From Bactrocera neohumeralis (Eukaryota; Arthropoda; Insecta; Diptera; Tephritidae): 64,000 nt of DNA. Each line of letters starts with the position of its first letter. Position 1 is the first letter of the stretch. The stretch lies in assembly GCF_024586455.1 (NCBI RefSeq), contig NC_065921.1, positions 51,296,574-51,360,573 of the forward strand, in the 5' to 3' direction. Of this stretch, positions 1 to 9,564 are shown piece by piece. The notes under the pieces are model-generated. The model did not search any database and was not told where the DNA came from. It saw only the letters and a program-made list of their open reading frames with translations. Position numbers and translations under genes: made by a program.

Positions 1-3000
1 CTGTAGTGGTCCGGAGTGCAGTATTCTGGCAGGTCTGAAGTTTCCTCATCTGCGTGCCACTGCATCCAGGCGACCATATGGGCGCTGCGTAATTGAGGAC
101 CGGCCGGCCGATTGCCTTGTATGTTGCCAACAACGTTTCTTTGTCTTTTCCCCATGTGCTGCCGGCTAGCGACTTGAGGATTTTGTTGCGGCTCTGTACT
201 TTGGCGATAATCGCGGTCGAATGCGGAGAGAAGGAGCATAGACTGTCGAAAGTTACACCTAAAATCTTAGGATTATTGACAGTCGGAATTTTGACGCCGT
301 CGACTGCAATGTTAAGCTCAAGTCTATACTCCTTCGTCCAGTTGGTAAAAATGGTCGCTGTGGATTTGGTGGGGGAGAGTGTTAGATTTCGTGCAGTGAG
401 GAAACGAGAAAGATCGGAGAGGTAGCTGTTTACCTTCGAACACATGCCATCGATTCCATTGCCCGACGCCAATATCGTGCAGTCATCAGCGTACGAGGTT
501 ATGGAAACTCCCTCTGGTGGCTGTGGGAGTTTCGAGATGTAGAAATTAAACAGTAGTGGGGAGAGGACACCACCCTGCGGAACCCCCTGTTTAATTCTTC
601 TCAGTTTAGATGTTTTACCTCGAAATAGTACGGATGACTGGCGACCGCTCAGGTAGTTCATGGTCCACCTCTTTAACCCTGGAGGGAGCGTAGTTGTTTC
701 AATGTCCTGCAGTAGCGTTGTGTGATTGACCGTGTCAAAGGCTTTTGACAGGTCCAACGCTACGAGGATCGTTCTTTCGCAGGGTGGTTTCTGGTTGAGG
801 CCACGAACTATCTGGGCGTTTATGACGCTAAGTGCTGTGGTGGTGCTATGCACTTTTCGGAATCCATGCTGGTGGCTGGCTAGGCTCAGGTGGTGAGTGA
901 AGGTCGGGAGTAGCAAGGCCTCAAGTGTCTTCACTACTGGGGAGAGGAGAGTTATCGGGCGATAAGATTCCCCTTTGTTGGCGGGTTTCCCAGGTTTCAG
1001 TAGTGGGACCACTCTTCCGACTTTCCACACATCGGGTATTTGAAGAGTGGTCAGCGACAGATTAAGTACCTTGGTGAGATATTCTACTCCCGTCGAGCCT
1101 AGATGCTTTAGCATTAGCATGTTGATTCCATCAGGGCCAATGGATTTGGAGGATTTTGCTTTTTTGATGACACCCTGAACCTCCTCACCGGTGAAAGTAA
1201 GTGGCGCGCCGTCGTTTGGCATTTTGCGCAGCCGTCGGTTAACACATCGTTTAGCTTTGTCTACCGAAGGGTGCAGTGTGAACTGCCGGCTAAAATAGCT
1301 CGCGCACTTCTTCGGGTCCGAAGAGGCATGACCATTGAATTGAACTTCAACTCGGTCGTCATGTCTCTTCGGGTTAGACAGAGCTTTGACAGTAGCCCAA
1401 AGCTTACTCACTCCGGTGGAGAGGTTGCAGGACTTCAGGTGTTCTAACCATTTCGTCCGCTTATGTTGATTTACCATACGCCGAATCTCCAAATTGAGAT
1501 CCCGTATTCGGGGATCCCCGGGATCGGCATGGCGTAAGGTGTCGCGCTCATTAGCTAAAACGGCTGCTTCGGCTGGGAAATTTGGGCGGATTTCCGCTAT
1601 TCTTCCAGCCGGTATGAAGCGAGCGGTAGCTGCTGCGATCACCTTGCGGAATTGACGTTCGCCAACGCATACGTCCGTAGGAATGGGTAGAGCGTTGAAG
1701 GTGCTCTCAGTAAATTCTGTGAAGCCGACCCAATTAGCTTTGTTAAAGTTAAAGTAGGTGCGGTTGTCCACAGAAACAAAATCAGGAGGCTTCTCGATCG
1801 AAATAATTATGGGCAGATGGTCTGATGCGAGAGTTAGCATAGGTCGCCAGGTTATGCTGTTTATCAGACCACCGCTAGCAATGGTAATGTCCGGCGAGCT
1901 ATTACAAGTGCCCATAACTCTGGTGGGGGCTTCGTCATTCATTGTGCAGAATGTCGAATCGTCAATCTGTTCCGCCAGCTCCATCCCCCTACGATCATTT
2001 GACAGGCAGGAATGCCAAAGATCGTGGTGCGCGTTAAAGTCGCCTAGTACCAAACGGTTTTCACCACGAAGTAGCGCACTTATATTCGGGTGATATCCTG
2101 TTGGGCAACATGTAACTGGAGGGATGTATATATTAAATATTTCGAGCTCGACATCGCCTGACCGGATAGCTATGCCCTGACATTCTAGGGTAGTATCCCT
2201 GGGGTCGATGTCTACATCGATTAGACGATACTGCACGGTGTTGTGCAATATGAAAGCTAGGCCACCACCATTATCTCGCTCGCGATCTTTACGTATAACG
2301 TTGAAACCTGCACAACTCAGAAGATCTGAGCGGCTGTTTAACTTGGTTTCTTGGACCGCAGCTATCGATAGACGTTCCCGATTCATTAGTGCAACTATCT
2401 CCTCGATCTTGCTCTGGAGTCCGTTGCAGTTGAATTGAAGTAGCCGGGTTTGTCGCGGGTGTCCGTGAGTGATCCTGGGGGTGAGGGAGTGACGTGTGGG
2501 TGGAAGTTGTTGCAGCTGTAGTACCCGCAGGGGCGGTTGTCGCGCTGGGGTGTTGGTTGGCGACGCCACTGTTGTGAGTTGCGGGGGCAGACTCCTGCAG
2601 CATGGGGCAACGTATGAGTCACTCCACTCACGTGTGGTGCGCAGGCCGGAACACGTCGAAAAATGACACCAGCCAGTACAAGAATTGCACTTGACGGATG
2701 TCACATTCCGGCGTATGACGGCCTGACACACGGAACAGACTGTGCGAGGGACCAAGAGCTGCTGGTTGGTTCTCGCACGAGGATTGGAGCGGGATGAAGG
2801 TTGGGGGGGGGACAAGTCAGAAGGGGAGTTATGTTGCCTGATTGAGCTCCTAGGGACCGTGGAGGTCCTTTGTTGGCCACTTGGGTTGGGTGGCGGCGCG
2901 GCGCGCGAACTGTGTGCGGATTGCACAGCCGTAGAGGCTTGTGTCGCAATATTGCGCAGGCAACATGGGGCCACGTAACGCGTGGTCCACTCCCTATGGG

Positions 3001-3271
3001 TCTTAAGGCCTGAGCAGGTCTTAAGATGGCTCCATCCATTGCATGTGTTACACCTGACCGAGGTGGAGTTTGGATGGAGCCGTTTTGCGCATACGCAGCA
3101 GAAAAATTCCTCCGGGCCCGGGTTGGACTCAATGCCAGCGCGAGTCAGGAGGATACGGAGCAACCCTGCTGCAAGGCATTGCTCTAATGACGACAAACAC
3201 AAATTAATACTCACCGATCCAAACGGGGTTAGATCGCCGAAAAAACAGCCCTTGGTCGGATGAAATCCGAG
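1..3271 (-). CDS. LINE ORF2-type polyprotein: 2A-like, two Zn fingers, endonuclease, reverse transcriptase
   Basis: Open minus-strand frame of 1,090 codons with no stop; the in-frame TGA at 3,272-3,274 bounds it upstream. Order from the N terminus: a leucine-rich stretch and a 2A-like GIESNPGP (3,113-3,136); two related Cys/His fingers (about 3,000-3,100 and 2,640-2,740), each ending in a TCSGL motif; an AP endonuclease from about 2,430, with QFNCNG at its start, VLGDFNAHHD near 2,035 and SDHLPI near 1,815; then a reverse transcriptase with the KAFD block near 735, GVPQGGVLSP near 570 and YADD at 482-493. It would nick target DNA and reverse transcribe its own RNA. There is no in-frame ATG upstream of the endonuclease; the first lies at about 2,371, so the true start is unclear. 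The C terminus is cut by the window edge. Confidence 0.88.
3113..3136 (-). other. 2A-like ribosome-skipping motif
   Basis: The frame reads GIESNPGP directly before the first zinc finger, preceded by the leucine-rich stretch LAAGLLRILLTRA. The NPGP core and the preceding E match the consensus of 2A peptides, which are known at the N termini of several non-LTR retrotransposon proteins. The usual D of the D(V/I)ExNPGP consensus is G here, so activity may be reduced. Function is inferred. Confidence 0.6.
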
Positions 3272-3311
3272 TCAATTCCGGTGCGTAGAACCGGCTGTCG
3301 TGGGAATTGTT

Positions 3312-3365
3312 GTATGATAGCTATATGCTATTGTTAACCGATTTGAACGATTTCTTCGGAGATTG
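3312..3365 (+). repeat. Fragment of the 154-bp repeat family
   Basis: About 54 bases nearly identical to the start of the tandem units at 5.36-5.9 kb (TGTATGATAGCTATATGC followed by TTGTTAACCGAT). It abuts the 5' end of the LINE, which probably inserted here. Confidence 0.8.
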
Positions 3366-3525
3366 CTTTTTGGGTCCTTTTCTATGGCATCGTGACGGTC
3401 ATCAACACCACTTATTAATTTTATAATACCGGTCACAAATGCATGCAGCTTCTGGATTATATCTGACATACATAAATATACTTTTATAAAGCAAATACTT
3501 ATAATATTTAAATGATAATACAATA
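3366..3525 (-). pseudogene. Relic exon of the TIR-element gene (copy of the 38.4-kb exon)
   Basis: The minus strand carries an intron end and exon start matching 38,400-38,500 on the plus strand: a stretch like AGTATTTGCTTTATAAAAG, then a CAG acceptor at 3,463-3,465, then a frame beginning DIIQKLHA. At 38.44 kb the corresponding exon begins DIIQKLNA. The match weakens after about 10 codons, where an insertion of roughly 40 bases precedes a DAIEK-like segment that resembles TAIEK of the intact copy. It is a truncated, diverged second copy of that gene or element. Confidence 0.6.
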
Positions 3526-3651
3526 TAAATATATACATATATGTCGCAAGATGCACATTTAGTTTATGTTAAATGCGTTAAGACGTATGCACAATATTTT
3601 TTTATTGAAATATCATTATTATCCTGCATACGAACAGAAATGAACATACAC

Positions 3652-4665
3652 TAGTCAGGGAAAGTTTGCATACAGATAAACTGGGCTTTAAACTATTTAA
3701 AAAAAATGATATAAAACTCAGTATTTCGAACTTAAATTCAGTTTTTATTTACATATGTATATATTGAAACTCAGTTTTACTATAAAAAAAATATTTTGAT
3801 TCGAAAAATATCCAAACAAAAGCAAAATTAAATGAAGAAGCCATGACTAATAGAAAACAGTTCAAAAAAAGTTTGCGTACAGAGGTAAGGAACATTTTTT
3901 TTATAATAAAATTGGGGAAACTGATGGTTAATGACTTGTGGGGTATCCTTTATGTTTTAAAACTTCTGCTAACCGCTTTGGTATTGATTTTACCAATTTA
4001 CCGTCTCTTCTGAAGAAATTTTATTCCATTCTTCGAGAATGATCTTTTTCAAGTTTGGATGAAAACTATATTCCCGAATACTGCGCTCCGATAAGTCCCA
4101 CAAGTGCTCAATAAAACTGATATCTGCAGGTTGTGGAGGTGAATGCAATTTCTTCGGCACATTATATAACAGCCATAGCTTGATTATGCCTGTTGTGTGT
4201 TTCGGATCGATATCCTGTCTTTAAAATTTCAAGATACAACCTGTTATCCGTGCTTCACTGTAGGCACTAAGCTTTCTTTACCTTTCTTGAACATCTTTTG
4301 CTATTTGGGAAGACTTAAGTTGAGTTGAGTTCCTTAGTAATGTACCGCTCTTCTCGATCGCTGAGCTTAGAGGCACGTCCAGAACGATGCTTAGCAACTG
4401 AGAACCTCTTGATTTAAAATAACAAATCAGTTTTTGAATAGAATAGTAACGTAAGGTTTTGCCTTCTTTCCATAATTTTACGATTATTTCCCTTTCACCA
4501 GAAATAGCTCTTTTGCTAGTACCAGCCAGTTATTCAATGTGTCGGATTGTTATCAAAATTATCTTAAGAACAGTAATTACGCTTAAATAAATACTTCTTT
4601 CACCGTTTCGTCTGAATTTGTAATGTGGGAATTCCCTTTTCAAAATTTATACGCAAACCTTCTCT
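3652..4665 (-). mobile_element. Tc1-like DNA transposon, decayed and internally deleted
   Basis: Termini share a motif in opposite orientation: AAAGTTTGCATACAGA near 3,661 (with a second copy, AAAGTTTGCGTACAGA, near 3,866) and ATACGCAAACCTTCTC near 4,650. The pair on the left looks like the inner and outer repeats of an IR/DR-type Tc1 terminus. The middle carries minus-strand fragments of a Tc1-family transposase. Exact ends and TA duplications were not resolved. Confidence 0.7.
3960..4560 (-). pseudogene. Tc1-family transposase remnant
   Basis: Minus-strand fragments in family order: an N-terminal helix-turn-helix segment (ERE..VKLWKEGKT) near 4,470; a GRASKLSDREE-like segment near 4,370, the second DNA-binding part; a PTVKHG motif near 4,250; then a jump straight to a QDIDPKH-like motif near 4,210 and the tail FIEHLWDLSERSIREY near 4,070. 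The block between PTVKHG and QDxDPKH is missing, so the first catalytic D is probably deleted. Several stops and frame changes also occur. The gene is dead; the family assignment to DD34E Tc1 elements is firm. Confidence 0.75.
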
Positions 4666-4734
4666 GCGACAGCGAAAGCTGGATTTTGAAAGATTAATCG
4701 ATAACACCGATGTTGCCACATTTTAAACATAAAT

Positions 4735-5245
4735 GTACTAAGTAAAGGTTGGTACGCAGCTCTCAAGTAATTGCTCAAGAAAAAAAATATATTATTTCTC
4801 AAGTAATTTTGACAGCTGGTTACGCATTGTGAATGATCTACATTAAAAGAGCAAGAGAGAATAAACAAAGAAAACAAACTTTGTGCGTAATATGTATGTG
4901 TGTATGTGTATGGTAATATAAATATTTTCATTGAGATTTAAGAAATCATGTTGATGATTGGTAGGTTTTATACAACATTTCAAAATGGAATATACTTCAT
5001 AATAATGATTTAAACTAATTTAGGATGAATTTGACGATTACTTCGAATTTCCTTCAATTTGATTTGATGTTTCTTCGCAAAACTAGGTTTGCCATATTCA
5101 CATTTTACTGAAAAAAGTATCAAAAATTAGTACTAGATTTCTTGAGAGCTGCGTACTAGCACAAGTAAATTTATCGCAGGAAAGTTTCTTAAGCGTTTTT
5201 TTATATGAAGTTTTTACGCTTCTTGAGAGCTGCGTACTAAGCTTA
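4735..5245. repeat. MITE-like repeat with inverted CTTGAGAGCTGCGTAC ends
   Basis: GTACGCAGCTCTCAAG near 4,752 faces CTTGAGAGCTGCGTAC at about 5,143 and again at about 5,222. The interior is AT-rich and non-coding. The segment around 5,190-5,260 (TTTTTATATGAAGTTTTT followed by GAGAGCTG) recurs at 37,530-37,600 inside the TIR element. Class not identified; boundaries are approximate. Confidence 0.5.
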
Positions 5246-5282
5246 AAGCTCTTGAATATTTAGTTTAAGATTCTAAATAAAA

Positions 5283-6115
5283 CAAGAAAAAACGTTAACT
5301 TCGGCTGCACCGACGCTAATATACCCTCCACAGGTGCATTTCTTTTAGTAACTATGTGTTCAGTTTGTATGATAGCTATATGCTATTGTTAACCGATCTG
5401 AACGATTTCTTCGGAGATTACATTGTTGTCTTAGAAAATAATCTGTACCAAATTTGGTGAAGATACATTGTCAAATGTGAAAGTTTCCATACAAGAACTT
5501 GATTCCGATCGTTCAGTTTGTATGGTAGCTATATGCTATTGTTAACCGATCTGAACAATTTCTTAGGAGATTACATTGTTGGCTTAGAAAATAATCTATA
5601 CCAAATTTGGTGAAGATACATTGTCAAATGTGAAAGTTTTCCATACAAGAACTTGATTCCGATCGTTCAGTTTGTATGGTAGCGATATGCTATTGTTAAC
5701 CGATCTGAACAATTTCTTCGGAGATTACATTGTTGGCTTAGAAAATAATCTATACCAAATTTGGCGAAGATACATTGTCAAATGTGAAAGTTTTCCATAC
5801 AAGAACTTGATTCCGATCGTTCAGTTTATATGGCAGCTATATGATATTGTGGTCCGATATCGGCCGTTCCGACTAATGAGCAGCTTCTTGAAGAGAAAAT
5901 GACGTTTGCAAAATTTCAAAAGGATATCTTAAAAACTGAGGGACTAGTTTGTATATATACAGACGGACGGACGCACGGACGGACGGACATGGTTAAATCG
6001 ACTCAGGTCAACATACTGATCATTTATATATTTTATAGGGTCTCCGACGCTTCTTTCTGGGTGTTACAAACATCGTCACGAACTTAATATACCCTGTTCA
6101 GGGTATAAAAATATA
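5283..6115 (+). repeat. Fly interspersed repeat with four 154-bp tandem units
   Basis: Begins AACAAGAAAAAACGTTAAC and ends with ACCCTGTTCAGGGTATAA. Inside, TTCAGTTTGTAT-type starts recur at 5,359, 5,512, 5,666 and 5,820, a spacing of 153-154 bases, with high identity between units. A GGACGGACGGAC simple stretch follows near 5,970. The same family occurs in reverse orientation at 51.73-52.59 kb, with fragments at 3.3 and 49.2 kb. Short frames inside are by-products of the repeat, not genes. Confidence 0.8.
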
Positions 6116-6772
6116 CTAATATAAATTTTAATAGGAAAAATGGAAATCTGTTGAACAGAATATACATACATACATACGCATGTATAATATAACTAAGTTC
6201 ACATTATTGTGGTTTTTATTTCAAATAGTTTTAGACATCCTGCGTACGTATACGAATCTTGGACGTAGAAATGAACATATTTATAAGCGCACAATTCGTT
6301 TCAAAGATTTTATATTTTTAACATCTATGTACATATATGTACATATGTAAATATGTATATATGTGTAGAGATAAGCACAAATTAAATATTACACACAAAT
6401 CACAATCATAAACATAACTCTTTTAATTAAATATACATTATCTACCTGCATTTATTTATTTTGTAAAGTTATTAATTTATAACTCGCTCACCTGTATTGG
6501 TTTTAATTCTCAATACAGAAATGCTCGAAATGGTTTTATATATGTAGTTATACAAACAATATAAAAATCACAACCCTTACCATATTTTTTTTAGCTTTCC
6601 CGTTTTCTACTTGTATATATAAAATAAAAGAAATTATTTAAAAAAAAAAATATCAAAGAAAGATCTTATCTCTACAAAATCCATATGCAATTGCGCTTTT
6701 TCTTCTTCTTGCAGAATTGAGCAAGTTTCAAATGAATGGGATAAGGCGTAATGAAGGGAGGGAAGATAGTTT
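6116..6772. other. AT-rich gap, no gene seen
   Basis: AT-rich sequence with ATACATACATAC and ATATGTACATATATG simple repeats; no supported coding frame or recognisable element. Confidence 0.6.
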
Positions 6773-7362
6773 TCCGACTTGGCTCTCACGTCACTGTTGG
6801 CAGTCATAACTTTGAAGTTATAGATAATTTCGTCTATTTAGGAACCAGTATTAACAGCACCAACAATGTCAACCTGGATATCCAACGCAGGATTCATAAT
6901 TCCCGTCCTGCTATATGGTGCAGAATCTTGGACGATGACAGCAACCGATGAGTCGACGTTACGAGTTTTCGAGAGAAAGGTTCTGCGAAAGATTTATGGT
7001 CCTTTGCGCATTGGCCACGGCGAATATCGCATCCGATGGAACGCTGGAGCTGTACGAGATATACGACGACATTGACATAGTTCAGCGAATTAAAAGACAG
7101 CGGCTACGCTGGCTACGTCATGTTGTCCGGATGGACGAAAACACTCCATCTCTGAAAATATTCGACGCAGTACCCGCCGGGGCAAGCAGAGGAAGAGGAA
7201 GACCTCTACGCCGTTGGAAGGACCAAGTGGAGAAGGACCTGGTTTTGCTTGGAATATCCAATTGGCGCCACGTAGCGAAAATATGAAACGACTGGCGCGC
7301 TGTTGTTAACTCGGCTATAATCACGTAAGCGGTGTCTACGCCAATTAAGAAGAAGAAGAAGT
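6773..7362 (+). mobile_element. RTE-clade LINE, 5'-truncated copy A
   Basis: Corresponds to the last 590 bases of the RTE family described at 9.57-12.79 kb: the C-terminal reverse transcriptase region (NFVYLGTS, ESWTMTATDEST, RLRWLRHVVRMDE), then the 3' end GCCAATTAAGAAGAAG with its GAA-repeat tail. The middle of the segment is deleted after the NFVYLGTS block and several frame changes split the frame. A dead-on-arrival insertion. Confidence 0.9.
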
Positions 7363-8863
7363 TTTAGGGAGATATCTTGATTAAGATAAACAAGTTTTCT
7401 ATACATTAATTAGATTTTGATTGGTCATCGGTTAGCGATTAATTTGTTATTCGAACTTCTAAAAATTAGTGAAATCGGAGGGTAACACGGCTCACTCCTC
7501 ACATAATGGTATTGTTGAAAACTACTAAAAGCGCGATAAATCGATAACTAATTACGCCAGAGACATTAAATTTTACCACCGAATTAGTACGACAGGGCTT
7601 TAACTGAACCGGTGTGAAAATGTCGGTCAATGTGTACATATATGTAGATACATTTGAGCGAAAACTTGGCATAGCCTCTATATGTATAACTAATATCAGG
7701 ATTTTCGAGCATCCGGCTGATTTTACTCTATATTATTGGTATGATTGGTTTTACACCTTAAAGTATTTCCTTGGCTTTGATTCTTGCAAGTTTCACGAAT
7801 ATATCTATAATAAGTTTTAATTTTAATAAATGTTGCGTGTTTTAATTTAAATGTTATGCATTCAGGAATAAACTAATTTAAAAGAAAATATGAAGGACCC
7901 AGGAATTTGCTTCAGGAGCTGTCTTTATTGCTATATTTTAATTCGCATCAGCAAAAATTATTTTATGTGATATTAACTTGACCTAAGAGGCTAAATATAA
8001 TATATTGAGATGATCCGGGAAACGTTAATCAGAGGACCAATTCATTATATTTAGGATATGAGGTTTAGACCAATAACATTCTAATTTACCGATAAACGCC
8101 ATAATTTTTAGCAAAACTTGCACTAAAATATAACATCTTTTGACCAACCTAAAAGTCGGAATCGACATATTCGGCATAAAACTTGTAAGAAAAACGAAAA
8201 TCATTATATGTAGTATTAAATTCTCCACTAAACCCTCCCCGAAGGTGCCGAATGATAATACAAGTAGCTACCACATTGTCAAGATTGAGGAGGGGCTGAT
8301 TGAAAACAGTTTGTCGAAAAGAGGGTACGGATATCTATCGTTTTACGTAATAAAGTGGCCTTACTGACGTAGATGGATATATTCAGGTGGATTTGTTGCA
8401 AGGGCTGCATTATTACATAGGTGAAGCTATTTTAACAGCATCAGCGGCAGACGGAACCAATCCTTCTAGCTAAAGTGTGACTACAAATTATGGAGAGAAA
8501 GGAGATGCCAAAGTGAGCTTGCTAGTGGTGCATTTGTCAGTGTATGGCCTATTTTTAAGGCAAAGCTAGGTGTGCGAAGAAGCGACGAGTTCCCTCCCTA
8601 CTCAGAGGAGTACAGCTTTAATCGGAAACTAATGAAGAGCTTACAAAGAAACTCCAGTTGTCCATTACTTGAGCGAAAGCCATTCAACGAAATTTCAAGC
8701 TTCAACCGCCACCTGCGGCTGCTGAAAGACAGATGTAGTAAATTCCTTTGCTGATGTGACCCGGAAACGTTTTATCATTGGTTCACAAAAGATGAGGGTA
8801 ATTTAATTCCTAATGAGAAATTACTAAAGCCCCATTGAAGTGGGTTCAAGCCATACTGACAAA
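7363..8863. other. Gene-poor stretch with repeat fragments
   Basis: No coding frame longer than about 75 codons and none with recognisable motifs. At 7,455-7,620 there is a diverged piece of the 'tephritid' repeat also present at 50.69 and 56.06 kb (ACTACTAAAAGCGCGATAAA followed by an ACGACAG-like segment). Frames at 8,140-8,367 and 8,572-8,754 have no recognisable similarity; I would not call them genes. Confidence 0.5.
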
Positions 8864-9455
8864 CGTGGCGTTGCAAGTGCTGTTAAGCAATCCGGGTCTG
8901 GGTCGCCCCGGGCGCAACATCTTGGGGGCGGCAAAACGATCTTCGCTGTTTTTTAATATTCAGAAAAAACCATAGGGAAAACTGTGAGAGCGACACATTG
9001 TGACGTAGGAGTGACCAAAAAAAAGTATCTTTATCTTTACTCTGTCGTCGCGACATGTCACTCTCACAGTTACCCTATGCCTTGAATGTAACAAATACTT
9101 TTGTTTCTCCAAATTTTCAAAAATGGTATTTAAAAACTCCAATTCGGGGAAAAATTCCTGCAAATTGTGTCAAAAGTGTACAAGATATAGGGCGAAAATG
9201 GGTTTTTTCAATGGCTTTTAATAAGATGTCTTGTAAATTTACTATTAATTTCCTCAAAAACCGTATTGTGAGAATTTTGGAACTTCAGAATTTGCTTGCC
9301 TTCTAGTCCTTAAATTTTATATACTTAATATCGAAGATATTTTGTAAAAATTCACTTTTGTTCGAACCACCTCATGAAACTTGTAGGTAGGTAGATAAAG
9401 GGGGGCGGCAGAACATCCTTGGCCCCGGACGCCCGAAGTTGTAGCTACGCCACTG
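8864..9455. mobile_element. hAT-like MITE with CAGTGGCGTAGC-type end
   Basis: The right end reads GTAGCTACGCCACTG, the reverse of the CAGTGGCGTAGCTAC terminus common to hAT-derived MITEs, with a CGGGCG/CCGGGGCC-rich subterminal block. The left end near 8,864 (GTGGCGTTGC, then CGCCCCGGGCG) is a diverged mate. The interior is non-coding and contains a hairpin at 8,969-9,082. The target duplication was not confirmed. Confidence 0.5.
8969..9082. repeat. Inverted repeat (hairpin)
   Basis: CATAGGGAAAACTGTGAGAG faces CTCTCACAGTTACCCTATG, arms of about 24 bases separated by about 65. It lies inside the hAT-like MITE and may be the end pair of a smaller nested MITE. Confidence 0.6.
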
Positions 9456-9553
9456 ATAGACTCTCAAAATTATATACTCGAGTGCATCTCCAGAGGATGC
9501 AGACAAAAGGATTACTAATGCGTCATCTTAAAATAAATCTTTATCATAGAGAA

Positions 9554-9564
9554 ATTACTCCATT
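9554..9564. repeat. Target-site duplication of RTE copy B (left)
   Basis: ATTACTCCATT immediately precedes the GAA-repeat 3' tail of the minus-strand RTE and is repeated exactly at 12,790-12,800 next to its 5' end. Confidence 0.9.

Larger units (their letters stand above)
1..3299 (-). mobile_element. Jockey/CR1-type non-LTR retrotransposon, 3' end beyond window
   Basis: Minus-strand LINE whose single large frame encodes zinc fingers, an AP-type endonuclease and a reverse transcriptase. The 5' boundary is near 3,299, where the sequence changes abruptly into a piece of the 154-bp repeat family found at 5.36-5.9 kb. The 3' end lies beyond base 1, so the rest of the frame, UTR and tail are not visible. 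The coding frame has no internal stop, which indicates a young insertion. Clade assignment (Jockey versus CR1/Daphne-like) is by motif recognition only. Confidence 0.85.

Noticed and set aside
2289..3132. Minus-strand frames of 78-143 codons rich in Pro/Ser/Thr
   Set aside because: They are alternative frames of the long LINE frame; the zinc-finger and endonuclease motifs are in the third frame.
8340..8470. Reading frame loosely resembling a BEL/Pao protease segment (VDLLQG-like)
   Set aside because: Only a few residues agree, there is no DSG partner and stops surround it; treated as chance.
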